NCBI GenBank assembly: GCA_007449985.2
Contig: VIIQ02000565.1
Span: forward strand, 372,001-436,000
Origin: Desmodesmus armatus
Lineage: Eukaryota; Chlorophyta; Chlorophyceae; Sphaeropleales; Scenedesmaceae
Reading direction: 5' to 3'
DNA: 64,000 bases
The position numbers and the translations under genes are program-made. The first letter of the stretch is position 1, and the number at the start of each line of letters is the position of its first letter. Below the pieces are notes generated by a model. It had not been told where the DNA came from. It was given only the letters and a program-made list of their open reading frames with translations, and made no database searches. Below, piece by piece: positions 1 to 13,400 of this stretch.

Positions 1-414
1 GTTGGGACAGAGATGCTGTTCCTCAACCAAGCAAGTGTGGCAGCAGCACGAAAGGGCCAGCAGCCCAGGGCATTGGCAGTCCAGTGCCAGCTCGCGATCC
101 TCAGTTGGCATCAAGCCACAAGGGGCCCTGCTCCTCTGGCGCTTGGTTGTGTTTCAAGGCCATCAGAATCAACCGCAGCAGCAGCTGTAGGAGTCAGTTC
201 AGCAGTAGCAAGCACTGTTGGCTCAGCTGCAGTTGCGGGAGGGCCGGCTGCTCTCGCCTGTTCCCCCTGTTGGTTACGCTGGCGGGGCCACAGCAGCACT
301 ATGTGTGTGGGGAGGGTTCAGCAGCTCGCCAGTAGCCCCAGCAGGGTTGTATGCCTGTTTGCTCATCCTCTGGTTGCCGTCCTGCACTGTCGCCCCCACC
401 ATCCTCTCCCCCAG

Positions 415-1448
415 GCCTTGGCGGTGCCCCCGCTCCCAAGCGTGACCTGCGCCGCTTTGTCAAGTGGCCCAAGTATGTGCGCATCCAGCGTCAGCGCCGC
501 GTGCTGTCCATGCGCCTCAAGGTGAGGTTGCCCACAGCAGGATAAGTTCCTGCTGTGGCAACTGTTGAACCACGTAGCTGCTGCTGGGCTGGTGGGGTGG
601 GCCCCGGCCCGCCCTGCCAACCCAGCAGACAGGCAGGCAGGGGGTGTGTGGGCGGACACACTCCATTGTGGTAGGTCACCAATGAGTGAGTGGTGGTCGG
701 AGCTCCTGTGCGGCCTTGCTTGCAACAGCCAAACCCTTGCATTTGTCAGTGAACGACTTGCATGTTGCCAGGCCTCCGCCAGAGGCATCTTATGGCACAG
801 TGATATGTTGCTGCAGCAGTAGCCCTGCATTAGCAGCTTGCAGAGAAGTAGCAAGAGCTTGTCACAGTGTGTGCTGCACCAGCACTGCACTGCACCTTGT
901 GCGTGTGCCGCTGTGCCTGCTCCTGCTCGCTTTGCTTGCTGCTGCTGTTGCTGCTGCCGCTGCTGCTGCTTGTTCTGACTGCACCCGTTGTGGGCCTGTG
1001 CTTCCCGTTGCTGCCGCTGCTGCTGCCTTGTCCTGCAGGTGCCCCCTGTGCTGAACCAGTTTGTGACTCGTGCCCTGGACAAGAACCAGGCAGAGACCCT
1101 GTTCAAGCTGATGCTGAAGTACAGGTGCGACCTGTGACCACAAGTACAGAAATTGCCAACTGAAAATTGTTTTTACACGGCAGGATTGTACAGTGATTGG
1201 GGACACATGGCTTGGCAGCAGCCATCATGGTGCATGAGGGTGTGTGTGTACAGCCCACACATGGTGAGCTTGGCGCAGTTGTCAACCATGAAGTTTGCTG
1301 TCAGCGGCTCTTGTGGGTGAATGCTGCATCAGGTGTGGCAGACAGGCCGCAGGCACACTAGTGTGCTGATGTCATCAGAAGGGCGGCATCCAGGTCTATC
1401 AAGTTCCATACATGTGCTGCCCCTCACCTGGCTCTCTGTTTCTGCTGG

Positions 1449-1480
<32 letters not shown>

Positions 1481-2712
1481 CAACACCTACTTTTTGTTCC
1501 CAGGCCTGAGAACAAGAAGGAGAAGGCTGACAGGCTCAAGGCAGAGGCAGCTGCTCGTGAGTCTGGCAAGGTAAGTTAAAACACAGAGTGTGTGTGTGCG
1601 GGCACCTTGCTTGTCGTATGTGTTGTTTCTACGGCATCATGGCATCAGTGTGGGATGAAGTAATGCTGCACTTTGTTGCCGTATGCAAGACCTTGATTTA
1701 AGCTACCTCACATGTGCCGTAACCATGGACCTGGTTCCTCTGTCCTGTGCAAGACACCTAGAATCAAGGTGCCTTCACCAAACCCGCCACAATGCTCATC
1801 ACAACCCTGCGTTGTCTTGTGCAGGAGCCTGAGAAGAAGAAGCCCCTGGTGGTGAAGTTTGGCCTGAACCACGTGACCACCCTGGTGGAGAGCGGCAAGG
1901 CCCAGCTGGTGGTGATTGCCCACGACGTGGACCCCATTGAGCTGGTGGTGTGGCTGCCCGCCCTGTGCAAGAAGATGGGCGTGCCATACTGCATCGTCAA
2001 GGTGGGCGGCCGCTGGTTGGCTTGGTCTCTCTGTGGATTAGCAGATGGGGACAGGGACTGCGACATACCTGCCATTGATTAGTGCCAGAGTTGTGTGGTT
2101 GTAGACGTGTTGTTTGGTCACAAGTACCCAAAATCGTTCTGTTGAGACATCATGAATTGCCCAGCTGCAGGTGTTATTTGGGTCTTCTGGGCGCTGACTG
2201 CTGTGTTGTGTGCTCTGCTGCTCACAGGGCAAGGCTCGCCTGGGTGCCATCGTGCACCAGAAGAACGCTGCTGCCCTGTGCCTGACAGCCGTCAAGAACG
2301 AGGACCAGCGCGAGTTTGCCAAGCTGGTGGACTCCTTCAAGAGCCAGTTCAACGAGGGCTCACGTGTGCAGGTGCGCAGGCTTGGGGCTGTGTGGCTGCA
2401 GCAGAGGGTACGGGTGGTGCTGGGGGTCGGACGGAAGAGCAGAGACTGTGCTGCTTGCTGTGCAGATCAGTTGGGAGTATTGTCAAGGCTGTCAGGTGCA
2501 GCTGCTTGAGCTGACATGCAGGGATATGCTTGTGCTATACTGTACAATGCGCCTGAATGCAACATTGCACCTGACTGTATGCTCGTCGGTTGTGTGTTGC
2601 GTGTGCTGCTCTGCAGTGGGGCGGTGGCATCATGGGCATGAAGAGCCAGCACAAGCAGAAGCAGAAGGAGCGTGTCCTGGCCAAGGAGCTGGCACAGCGT
2701 GCTGCTGTCTAA
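415..2712 (+). CDS. RPL7A: 60S ribosomal protein eL8 (RPL7A), 5' end outside the window
   Basis: Structural protein of the cytosolic large ribosomal subunit. Six exons close in phase: 415-521, 1039-1124, 1504-1570, 1825-2001, 2228-2371 and 2617-2712 (TAA stop), giving about 225 residues. Diagnostic eL8 segments seen are [39 protein letters not shown], the L7Ae fold core with [20 protein letters not shown] and PYCIVKGKARLG, and a C-terminal [18 protein letters not shown]. The first visible exon starts in phase 1, so the initiator and the short basic N-terminus lie upstream of position 1. Bases 1-414 read as intron and hold no convincing exon. All introns are GT-AG, and two contain CTG runs. 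A TGTAA signal lies at 2867-2871. Codon use is strongly biased to C/G endings, as expected for a highly expressed gene. Confidence 0.95.
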
Positions 2713-2866
2713 GCAGTAACTGCGTGGCAGCTCCCTGCAGCTGTCCAGCTCCGTGCTGCAATGCTGCAGTTGCAGTTGTGCAGTAACATCTTGTCGGCTG
2801 TGTGCTGGCTGGTTTCAGTGCCGCTCTTCCAGCAGCCGTCTGCAGCCGTTGTGAGCAGATGCTTCG

Positions 2867-2871
2867 TGTAA
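2867..2871 (+). terminator. TGTAA polyadenylation signal of RPL7A
   Basis: The pentamer TGTAA lies 155 bases after the RPL7A stop codon. It is the dominant polyadenylation signal in chlorophycean green algae. The rest of 2713-3100 holds no gene that I can support and should contain the RPL7A 3' UTR and the promoter and 5' UTR of the next gene. Confidence 0.55.
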
Positions 2872-3100
2872 TAGCGGTGTTCTGCGGTATCTGTCTGCTG
2901 CGATTGTCTGCTGCGAAGGTGGTTCATGTGTTCATGGGGTACGTAATACAGATGATAGCGTTAGACTCGCAAAGCCAGGTGCCCAGCACGGTGTGGGGCA
3001 CTTACATGAATTCATTCGGTATTGTTCGTTTCGCCTGGCTCGCGGCACGCTCTGCCAACGCAACACCACTGCCAAAGATGTACCTTCTGTGCTAAAAGGA

Positions 3101-6100
3101 ATGGATGCACTGTTGTGGGATCACGGCATCAATGAAGATGCAAAGGAGGTTCCCCAAGGCCTCAAACCAGAAGAAGAGATCACACGGTTCTCTGTACGTG
3201 GCTGCAGCAGCAGACTCACATCCGCTGCTCACTTGTTGGGACGAAACCCCCCAGGCCTCACCCAGCATGGTTCCTCGTGTTTTCAACAGGTTGATGAACA
3301 CCTTAGTGAGACAGAGAGGATCAATCTTTTCCTGACTGGAGGCCAGCTAGTGCAGCAGCGCAAAGCGATAGAGGGGTGAGTCCACTTTGGTGGGAAAGCT
3401 GTGTGTGCTGGCAGTTTCCTTCGGTGTCTCCCCTTGTAGCAGGGCAAGCCAATTGCACCGAATGATCTTATCAGCAGCCTCAAATGGCTATGGCAGCACC
3501 CCTGCTACCCTTGTAGTCGTTTGTACCGGTGCTGGCCTAGGCAAGGCATGGCTCAGGTGTGCAGGAAAGTCAGCAGGCTGTGGCTGCGGTCTCTTGTTGC
3601 AGGCTTCCAGCCTTACTCAAGTGCAAGGGGCGCGCAGGATGGGATGCAGTCAGGGACAACCTGTTGTTGACGCTGAAGCAGCTGGATGTTGATGCACAGG
3701 TGGGGTGCTTATGACTCAGGCCAGCACCGAGACTGCTTGACCATGCAGTCTCAGTACAGGTTTGCAAGTAGCAGCACTACCACCTGCTCATGCTTTTTAA
3801 TTTTGAAGTTTCAGGAGGCTCCCATATGCTGCAGTCACCCAACTGTGCTGGCCCTAACGGTCCGTCACTGCTTGGGCATGCTGTGCTGGTGCCAATTTTG
3901 CCAGGTCTCTGCAGCAGAGGGCCTGCGTGCAGCAGTGCAGCAGCATGCACTGGCAGCAGCAGATGCAGCGGCCTGCCTGCTACCCCTGGCAGTCAGCAAC
4001 GTCAAGCTCAAGGAGAAATCTGATGAGGTGGGCACCGACCGCATGCGCAAAGATTTCAGCAGGCATCTGCAAATGGTCAGCGACATGGGTCTGAGCGGCG
4101 GCCATGCAATCTGTTGGGGAAGGACCAGCAATCCAGGCCGCAAGCGCAACTGGATTGCACGTACGTTGTGGAGTAACTAAAGACGGCCAGTTTCAAAGGC
4201 AAGCCTGATTGGCATTCGAAAAGGCGGCGCCGTGCACAGCAGGAGCCTCAGCGACTGCCATGCAGCGTTGAACCAAGACTCTTGGCAGCGCAATCAAATT
4301 TGGTTTGACAAACGTGCAACACTTGTCAACGTACCTGGTGATGTGCAGGAGTCTGAGGCATGGCTGCTGCTGCTGCTGGAGCTGGTGCCAGTTGTTGGTG
4401 CAGAGCAGCTGCTGCAGCAGGTGCTGCCGCTGGCGCTGTCACATGGGGAGGTCAACGAGCCAGTTGCCAGCAGGGTGGTGTGCTGCAGGCTACTGGGTGC
4501 CATGACACCCATCCTGGTAAGCAGCTGGGCCTTGGGTCAACATCAACATGCGTGGCAGCCGAAAACACGCAGTGTTAGATGCATGCAGCACTCTTCCGAT
4601 CCATCGCAGGTGCTGCTTTCAGCTGGATTTTTGCTAGCGGCAGGAGTTGTGGGCAACAACTGTACTGCAGCGCACGATACAAGGCCCCCGCAGCCAAGCA
4701 TACTTTTTACAGTTTACGCAGCAGTAGTGATGCGGTAGCTGCGCTTGCCTGTCTGTCCTGCAGCCCCCTGCCGAGGTAACAGCACGCTTTGTGGCGCAGC
4801 TGATGGCAGCCTGCCAGGACACGGACTACCAGGTCCGCATAGCTGCTGCCGAGCAGCTGCCGGTGCTGGCGCGCGTGCTGGGGCACAGCGCAACCGTGAA
4901 CCAGCTGCTGCCGGAGCTGTCAGAACTGCTGACAGACGATGAAGTGCAGGTGGGAGGGTGGCCGTTCTTTTCGCATGTGTGTTTGAGACGTGCTGAGAAG
5001 GGTTTGATGAGTTACAGCAACTGGCTTGAACACACAGAGCCGTCCGTCTGGCCCAGATCAGTGATCAACCTGTGTGCCGTCCTATGTACAGGTGCGCATC
5101 GCAGCCCTCAATGGTTTGGTGGCGTGGTGTGAGCTCCTGCCGCCTGAAGCACGCGTGGCGCACTTGCTGCCGCTGGTGCGTCGGCACATGCAGCCGCTGG
5201 AGCTGGAGCTGCCGTTGCAGCGGACACTGGCAGCAGCATTCCCACGCCTGCTGGCAGCGGTAAGCAGCCTGCAATACTGCCAGCATTGTGTGTGTGTGTG
5301 GGGGGGGGGGGGGGGGCGATGGCAGTGCGCAACAGTCGACAAGGCTGGAGGACGTTCTGCAAAGCGCTGCTGGCAAGCAAAGTTGGCACAAAAGTGCCAG
5401 GGGGTCACACACCAAGCTTGCAAGGCACCAGGCGCATGCGAAACGGCACCATCAAGGACTGCTATGTCAGAGCTAATCTTAGCGCAGCAGCTGCAGGCGA
5501 TGTACTGCACCACATCATGTAGTGAGTTTATCGTGAGGCTGCTTCTGGCTGTGCTGCGTTGCAGGTACATGATGACTTGGAACCATCGGATGCTGGGCTG
5601 ATGTACAGTTGCTTCAGGTAGGCGCTGGTGTGATGGCAAGCAGACATAGCTGGTATTGTGGGAGTGCAATCAACTGGACTCAGCAGATGTCACTTCCAGG
5701 TTTGTAGTGTGCGTGTTGCAGCGTGTGCACTGTTGCACACGCTGTGTCACTGCTTTGTGTCAACATCATGATACACAGTCAGGCAAACACACAACCCAGC
5801 AACCATCATGGTTGCTTAGGAGATTGTGACATGAGGCGGCTTGATGTGTCGGTCTCCAGACAGTTGTAACATGCTGTGGCTTGCTGTGTGGCCTGCAGGC
5901 ACCTAGCAGCGCGCACCAACGTGGAGCTGCGTCGAACGTGTGCTGCGTGTGTGTCGGCGCTCATGGCTGCTCCCCTGCCTGACAGCAGCCCCTCATACCT
6001 GCACGACACCTGGACAGACCTGGCAGCTGACCATGATGAGCAGGTAGGGTCCATGGGCCTCAGGCCTGCAGGTTGCTGGACCAATGATGGTTAACCTTCT

Positions 6101-9100
6101 CCTACTGTTACTGTACTGTTGCTGTACTGTATTGTACCTAGTTGTGCTGGTGCCCAGGCCGGTACTGAGCCATCAGACTCATGAGCTCGCCAGCAGTCAT
6201 GAGTGCCTGTGCCTGCATGCTTGCTATGCCCAACCATGCAGTGGACCGATCGAGGCCTAACTCCTGCTCAAGGATTGTGGCACAGTGCTGAGACGCAAGG
6301 TCCAACCAACACTTGATAAGCTGTCATTGTGTGCGTGCTGCCGCAGGTGCGTGTTGCCATCGCCGCCCACTTGCATGACATGGCCAAGCGGGTCGCTCCC
6401 TCAGATGCAGCACGGCTGCTGCGCCGACCGCTGTCTGCGTTGCTGCGGGACACCAGCCCTCAAGTACGGGAGGCGCTGCTGGCAGGACTGGCAGAGACGT
6501 TGCAGGTGAGCGGGCGGCACATGTGCTGGCTGCTTTTGTGCACAGGCTGCTTGTTTGAAGGGCACTTCTTGTCGCACACTCGACCATACTTGCAGCCGCG
6601 ACCTCAAGATTGACTGTTGTTGACCACTTGATTGTGGCTGATGCTAAGCCTGCAGCCTCGTCCAGTTTCTCATGGGGTATCGGCAACCACATTGGCAATG
6701 ATTGCCTATGTCCGTTGCAGCATCAGATCAGCAACCTTGTGGATTGCAAAGGTGTTCCAAAGGCCAACATTTGACTGCATCTCAACAGATGGCCTGGGGT
6801 GCCCTGGCTAAGCAAGAAGCCTGGCCTGACAGTCTGTTGGTGTGCTGACCGTCCCTGCACAGGCCCTGACATCCGTGGATGAGATGCACCGGGAGGGCCT
6901 GGCGACAGACGTTCACCAGGGGCTGCTGGTCCTGCAGGGCAACATTGCAGACAACTGGCGCTGCCAGCTGCACCTGGCGTCAGCGCTGCCACACCTCCCC
7001 AACTTGCTGAGTCCAGACGTGCTGGCGGAGCACTGGGCTCCGTATGCCTTTAGCCTGCTGCTCAACGGTGAGCTTATATCACACAACATTAGTCCTTCGG
7101 AGTGTTGACTGGTGCAGCTCTGCATAATGTCAGTTGGCCACCACTATCACCTACGCAATGACTAATCTTAAGAGGATTGAGACTGCCAAACTGTGGTGTC
7201 ACGTGGCTGCAGGTGCTGCTGCTGTCAAGCCAGCTGCTGCGCACGGACTGGCCTGCTTGTTGCGTGGTTGCCGCCGGGAGCGGGCACGCACTGACCTCTA
7301 CTGCAGGGTCATGCGGGAGCTGGCGTGGGGCAGGTCCTGCTTTGCGAGGCTGGCGTTCATCCAGCTGTGTGTGGCAGCGCTGTCTGTGTTCAGCTGTCGC
7401 TGGTTCAAGGAGCATCTGCTTGTGGTGAGCTGGGGTTGTTGTGTGCCTCTGTGCCCCCACCACACTCGTTGCATGCCTTCATGGAGGGAAGCGTAAGATG
7501 GACTGGCAGCACACTGAGTCGGCCTCAGCTGACACTGACCATGAGGCTTTATCTGTCTGGCGGATGGCGTGATAGACCCAGAGCCAATCACTACTGTGTT
7601 AGCCAATGCACCACCAGTGTCTGCTGATTCCAGGCTGGGTGACGGCTGTCACAGTCACCCACTTCAACCACAAGCATGGTAAATGCTGATGCCTTGGTCC
7701 TAGTGCGTTTTTCAGTCTCCTGGCCTGATGTGTGTATTGCTGCATTTGCTGTGTCCTGTGCAGGCGATGATGGAGCTTCTGTCTGACTCTGTGCCCAATG
7801 TGCGCCTGTCAGCACTGGGACTACTTCCAGCGCTCAAGCAGACGATACGGCTGCCTGAGGATGTACAGCAGCTGGTGAGGCTCACTTCCAGAGTTCCAAG
7901 CCTTTGAACAACATTGCAGTAGTCTGCTTTGCACGGGGGGTGACTGACACCACCCCACCACTGCGTCAGGCCATACAGTCCGTGTGCTGGTGGAGAAACT
8001 CAAAGGCCGCCACCAGTTATGAACAACCTGCCACATTACATGTCCGAGTGGTGTTATTTTGTGTGATGATTCGGAGGTTGCAGACACTTACATCTTGGTG
8101 ACCGTTCAAATGTGTGGGTGTGACTGCAGGAGCAACTGAACAGTGCCATGAGCAACCTGATGACAGACAACGACCGGGACGTTGCGCATTCCGCGCGCTG
8201 CCTGCATGCCACCTTCAAGCGCACGCCGCTGCGGATGACAGGCGGTGCGGGGCTGCTGGACATCAACGGCTCATCATCAGGGGCAGGTGTGTGCTGGGGT
8301 GGTGCCAAGTCAACATTCTCAAGGGCTTGGAGGCTGCGCCGTATGCTGTTCGTTGTGTAGTTCCTGCATGTCCTGTGCATGCACAGACTGCGCCGGTCTG
8401 ACGTTTGCCCGCTTGCAAGTTTGTGAAATACTTCTTGAGTGAGGGCGTGGTTGTGCAAGCAGCTCAGTGCCCCTCTTCCCAGTCCCAGAACTTGCTGTCA
8501 TTGCAACAAGTGTTGTCAGACACAAAGCTTGATGACAGGGGATATAATCCTCATGACAGTAAGAAATAATCTTGAAAGAATGTGTCCAGTCACACACCGG
8601 TGCAAAACAGTGTGAATTGGATGTTGTGTCGCACAGGTGGGGCTGAGTTTGAGGCGTCTGACAAGGCCAAAGAGGATGCAGAGTCGGAGCTCACACTTGT
8701 GACTGAAGACCTAGACAGGTGACACCGTACTGCTCTGTGGGCGTGAAACACTGCTTGTGTGCCTGGAAGTATCTGCCAGGGCTCTTGTCAGGTTCTGCCT
8801 CACAGGGTGTGCACTTGCACCCTGCAGCTTGCATGGCGTAGCATGCTGTTTGCTGGACATGCTTCACAGCCCGCTCCTGTGGGCTGGTGCACACCGCAAG
8901 TGCTCACACTTGCCAATGTCAGAGTGTTTGATGCTCGCAACAAACGTGTCATTGTGTTTGCTTTTGATGCAGGCTCACTGCGGAGTGGACAGCCGTGACA
9001 GCTGAGCGCAAGGGGCGCAGGAACCCCATGTTGGCCCTGGCAGAAGCAGGCAGCGCTGCGGTTCCTCCAGGGCGGCCAGGAGCCAGCAAGGCCGCAGGCA

Positions 9101-10028
9101 GCAGCAGCAGCAGCAGCGCCACCAGCAGAGTCGGCGGTACTGGTCAAGCAGCGTTGGGTTACAGCTTAGGGGGCAGCGGCAGTGCGTCAGCGGGGGCGTT
9201 CCTTGGGGGCAGGAGTGTGGTGTCAGGCAGTACCGGGAGTAACTCAGCAGCAGGATGGCAAGCAGCAGGGGGTTCTACATTTGATAGGCGCTTTGGCAGT
9301 GGGGCAGCAAGCAGTAGCAGCAGTCCGGCTGGTGGTGCGGGGTCGTCCATGCGCACCGCTGTAGCTGCAGCATCAGCAGTGGCTGGCTTCAGCAGCATGG
9401 CACGTCCTGCGGCGCGTGGTGGTAACAACAGCAGCGGCGGCCCCGCCTCGCCACGGCCTGGCAGCATCAACACCAGCAGCAGCAGCAGCAGCAATGGGCC
9501 TGGTGGGGGTGCAGGCTACGGGGGTCCACAGTCACCTACTGGGTCGACGTTGCTGGCCCACATGCGGCTGCCTGTCTTAGCAGGCTCACCGAAGCAGGGC
9601 CTTTCTGGGACGCAGCCGGCAGCACCCAGCAGGAGTAGCTTTGACAACACAAGCAGCAGCACTGCGTCGGGGCTTGCAGGCGCGTCCAGACTGGCAGGGT
9701 GGAGTGCGGGGCTGGGCGGCCTGGGGTCCCCGACAGCTGCTGCTTTGGCTGGCAGCCGGCAGGCGCCGGCCGCAGCAGCAGCAGCAGCATCCTCCAGTGG
9801 GCGAGGGGGCTGGTCAGCAGTAGTTTGTTTGGTAGGCAAGCAGAGGGCAGCAGAGGCAGCAGCAACAGCAGTGGCAGGGCGGGTGCCTTGCCAAGCAAGG
9901 GTGGTGCAGGGGTGTTTGGCAGCAGCACGGCGGTAGGCAGCAAGGGGCAAGCAGCCAGTAGGGGCCTTGCTAGCACAGCTGCAGGTGCCACTCAAGCCAG
10001 CAGGGATGCAGCAAAAAGGTTCCGGTAA
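3101..10028 (+). CDS. HEAT-repeat protein, PP4 regulatory subunit 4-like
   Basis: Resembles animal PPP4R4, a cytosolic HEAT-repeat regulatory subunit of protein phosphatase 4. The N-terminal EEITRFS-VDEHLSETERINLFL matches the conserved start of that family, and HEAT helices follow (DTDYQVRIAAAEQLPVLARV, SPQVREALLAGLAETLQ, DSVPNVRLSALGLLPALKQ). Exons: 3101-3193, 3290-3375, 3603-3699, 3905-4027, 4349-4516, 4764-4949, 5092-5259, 5565-5617, 5899-6043, 6347-6505, 6863-7067, 7213-7424, 7764-7874, 8130-8286, 8637-8718 and a last exon from 8973; all phases agree. ATG 3101 is the first in-frame ATG; the frame is open further upstream without one. A small extra exon near 6721 is possible. The last exon encodes a Ser/Gly/Ala-rich tail with no recognised domain. 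That frame stops at 9934-9936, while a similar tail continues in the -1 frame to 10028. About 1000 residues; human PPP4R4 has about 870. Confidence 0.8.
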
Positions 10029-10415
10029 CCTCATGTGCTGCTGCTGGTGGGCAGCCCTGCCTGCCCCTGACGGTCAATTGTTTGGTCCCTGTTTTGCCGT
10101 TGTATGCTACATGCCTTCTTTATTTGTGATTCGAAGTTGAAGTCTGTTTGAGGCCGAACACCAGCAACCTGCTGTTGGACGCTCACACTGATCTTGACAG
10201 TCCAGCATCCCAATTCCCGGTGAATGGCATCAAATACCCCTATACAAGCTGACTTGCACAACAGCAAATTGCTCAAAGCTTTTCCGGCTGGGTTGCAAAA
10301 TAATGCATCGCCGTCGCAGCCTCGTTGCATCGAACGCGACGTGTACTCTGCGGCAACAGTGGCGATATCAACACAAGTGTTGCGTTGCTGAATAACTCGC
10401 CATGAGCATACAATT
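10029..10415. other. Intergenic region
   Basis: No coding segment recognised. It lies between the PPP4R4-like tail and the initiator of the membrane-anchored hydroxylase, so it should carry the 3' UTR of the first and the promoter of the second. No clear TGTAA or TATA element was seen. Confidence 0.4.
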
Positions 10416-13400
10416 ATGACGCGCGACGTCTTGCCTTCTGCGGTTCGCATGCGATCTGGTCCCGTTCTTGGTTCGGACCGGCGCCCGTTGTTTGGTCCAC
10501 AGCAGCCCAAGTACAGGGTTTCAAGGGGCAAACATCATGCCCTCGTGGCTTTGCAGTTGAGGCTGGGTCTGAGGCGCAGCTGCGCCCTGGTCGTTTTGCA
10601 ATGCATCGCCTTCATGTTACTGTCAGCAGCAGTGTTCCTAGTGGCACATCAAGGGCACTCACTCTGGGCAGGCAGCCAGTCTCTGGAAACAGAGCAGCAT
10701 AAGCTTCTGCTGGCTACTCACAACAGGCTGGCATGGTGAGTGGTGTAAGGCAGTTTCATGGTGTGGTGTGGTGAACAAGCAAATGCAGCCAAACACATCG
10801 AATGTGTGCAGGGGCTCACAGCAATCGCATCGATTGCATGTTTATGCCCGTTCGCAGGTACTACCCATTCCAAGATGCCATGCAAGTGCTGCATGAGGGC
10901 AAGGTGCGCAGCGCAGCGGCTGCACAGCAATACCCCGTAGACCATGCCATGTCAGAAATGCATGCCGCGGCTTCTGTTACTCAGATGGCTGTTGCCAACT
11001 GTTGCGGCAACAGGCAACCCATTGCAAACAGCGCCCACCCGATGGACTAATAGGCACATGTTATGAACAGCTGCGGTCCCAACAACCTTTGACATCTAGT
11101 AAGAGTCTGTTGCTGAATGTCCTGCAGCTGCAGCAGTTTGACCGGTGCAGTCGTCGTGATCACACCACAGTACCTGGCATGGGGCTTGATCTTGCAGCGC
11201 ATTTGTCAAAAATACAATGTAGTCATTCTTGAGTGGCCAATCATACACCCAGATGGCGGACGCACTGCTGCTGTGTGATGTGACTGGCTGACAGGGTGTG
11301 CACTACGGCATGTTCCCTGGAGACCCCCTCCCTGGCCACCCCCGGACTGTGTGGAATGTCATTCGGCCACACAACTGGAGGCCGGCTACAGAGAAGGAGT
11401 ACCTGGTGCTGCTGGATGCTGACACGGGTGGGCAGCCACAGCAGTTGGAGGATGGGAAGTGACCAGGCTGCCTCTTTGTGCATGACTCACAGCTAGCTGT
11501 GAGCGCTCAGGGCGCTGATCAACTGACAAACCTTGCACCATCCCGCTCGACTCGAGTGAGCTCCTGGCTGGCTTGAGGCGTTGTGAACTACGAACTGACC
11601 CTTCTTCAAAGCAACACCTAGTGTGCTGTGCTGGATGACCAATATTGTCCTCTGTAATGGCTTGCAGGTGCAGAGCTTGAACGTGTGGAGATTCCTTCAC
11701 GCTTCACTCATGACGCGGTGAGTGAGCAGCAGCAGCCAGGGCAGTCAGCTGCAGGACATCCTGACAAGCGGCTTCTGGCAGACTCTGGGTGTTGCTCTTA
11801 CACCGACACTCATGCCAGGATGAGCCGAGCCAGCATCATGCATCATGTGGCACAAGCAGGGTACCTCATGGCTGCGCAGTCTTGACTTAGGCCCTAAGGC
11901 TTTGTCGGCCTGTCAGTGACTGCTGCACCCTGCCTTTTCCGAAACTGAGTGACTGCTGCACCCTGCCTTGCCTCAGGTCCGCGTTGGCGACCGTGTTTAC
12001 GTGTGCAGCACTGGCAACGGCACCATCCTGGAGCTCTCATACCCAGACATGACGCTGGTGAGCAGCAGCTGGCACTTGGCCATCAATGTGCCATGCCATG
12101 TGCCAGTGCTGCATGTTATTCGCACTCAGCCACTCTGTACTGTAGCAGCTTGAGGTTCAGCCCTGAGGGTGCTTGGTGCATGTCAATGAAAGATCAACTT
12201 TCATTTTTTTTCATTTTGTTGCAGTGCAACATGGTCAGCAATAACTACTTGATTCCTCATCAGCAAATTGGCTCCAGCACCAGCAGTGCGGCTCTCAGAG
12301 CCGAGAAAGGCTTTCTCATGAGCCCAAAAGGGCCTCCTCATTTTCCCCGGAAGGGCCTTTGTCCTTGTCAAAGTGTGCCACTTTGAATGATTCAGTGGAC
12401 ATGTTTGAAACATCCCTGCCCGTAGGTGCGCAGCATGCCCCTGTTCTCTGACAAGGACCACCCCAACACCCTGGCGGCTGTCAGTGGCGACCCTGACCAC
12501 ATCTGGGTGCTGCTGCACAACCTGGGAGAGGTGAGAACCAGCGTTGGTAGCAGTAAACCCAGCAAAAATGCCAGCCTGCCAGGCACACAGGTACATCCGA
12601 TGTACTGCGGCAGTATAGACCACTCAGGCTAACCAGTCATTTGGCATAGTGGGGTCAGACTGTGTGACTGCAGTGCAGAAGACCACTGGGCTGAGCCCAG
12701 TGACCCACTGAAATTCAATTTGAGTTCCATCCCATTTACAGCACAGCCTGTGCATCATCGTCAGTGATGTTGCTGTGTGCTTCAGTGTTGCAGCCGCCTG
12801 CTGTGTGTTGCAGTAGATGCAGCAGTGCCGTGTTGTTGAAAGCTTCCTGCTAAGCAGGCAGCCACTGGCTGCCAAGGCTTGACAGCACACAGCAACACTT
12901 CACCTGCCTTTGCCTGGCTGCCCCCCCCCCCCCGTTACCACAATGCTGTCCTCTCATTGTGTGCACAGAGCGATCTGGTGAAGGTTTTTGTCGGTCCTGG
13001 CAGTCCTGCACACGAGGCCTCTCGCATCTCTGGTGTTGGCACCAAGGCGCATGGCGTGGTGGCCTGGGGCGGCGACCTTATCATGCTCGACTCAGACAAC
13101 GGCGCTCTTGTGTCACTGGACACCCACACTGGGGACGTGTTTGACCTTTACATGGTGAGATACTTGGCTGCTGCCGCTGCTTCTGATGCTGCTGGAAACT
13201 GTGCTACTAGCTTACTAGAGTATAAGCCGCTAAAGTTACGGTAACTAAGGTACCACAGCCCATGGGCTGAGCGGTGTTGAGAATGTGTGTGTGCAGAAGG
13301 GCCAACTAACTCCGTGTTGCGACTGCAGGTTCCAGAGGAGGGCAAGTTTCTCAAGGGCCTTGCCGTGCTCGACGACATCGCATACTTCGGCATCACGACG

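Noticed and set aside
363..1106. 247-codon minus-strand open frame over RPL7A
   Set aside because: It lies opposite proven RPL7A exons and an intron; the composition is CTG-derived and no domain is visible.
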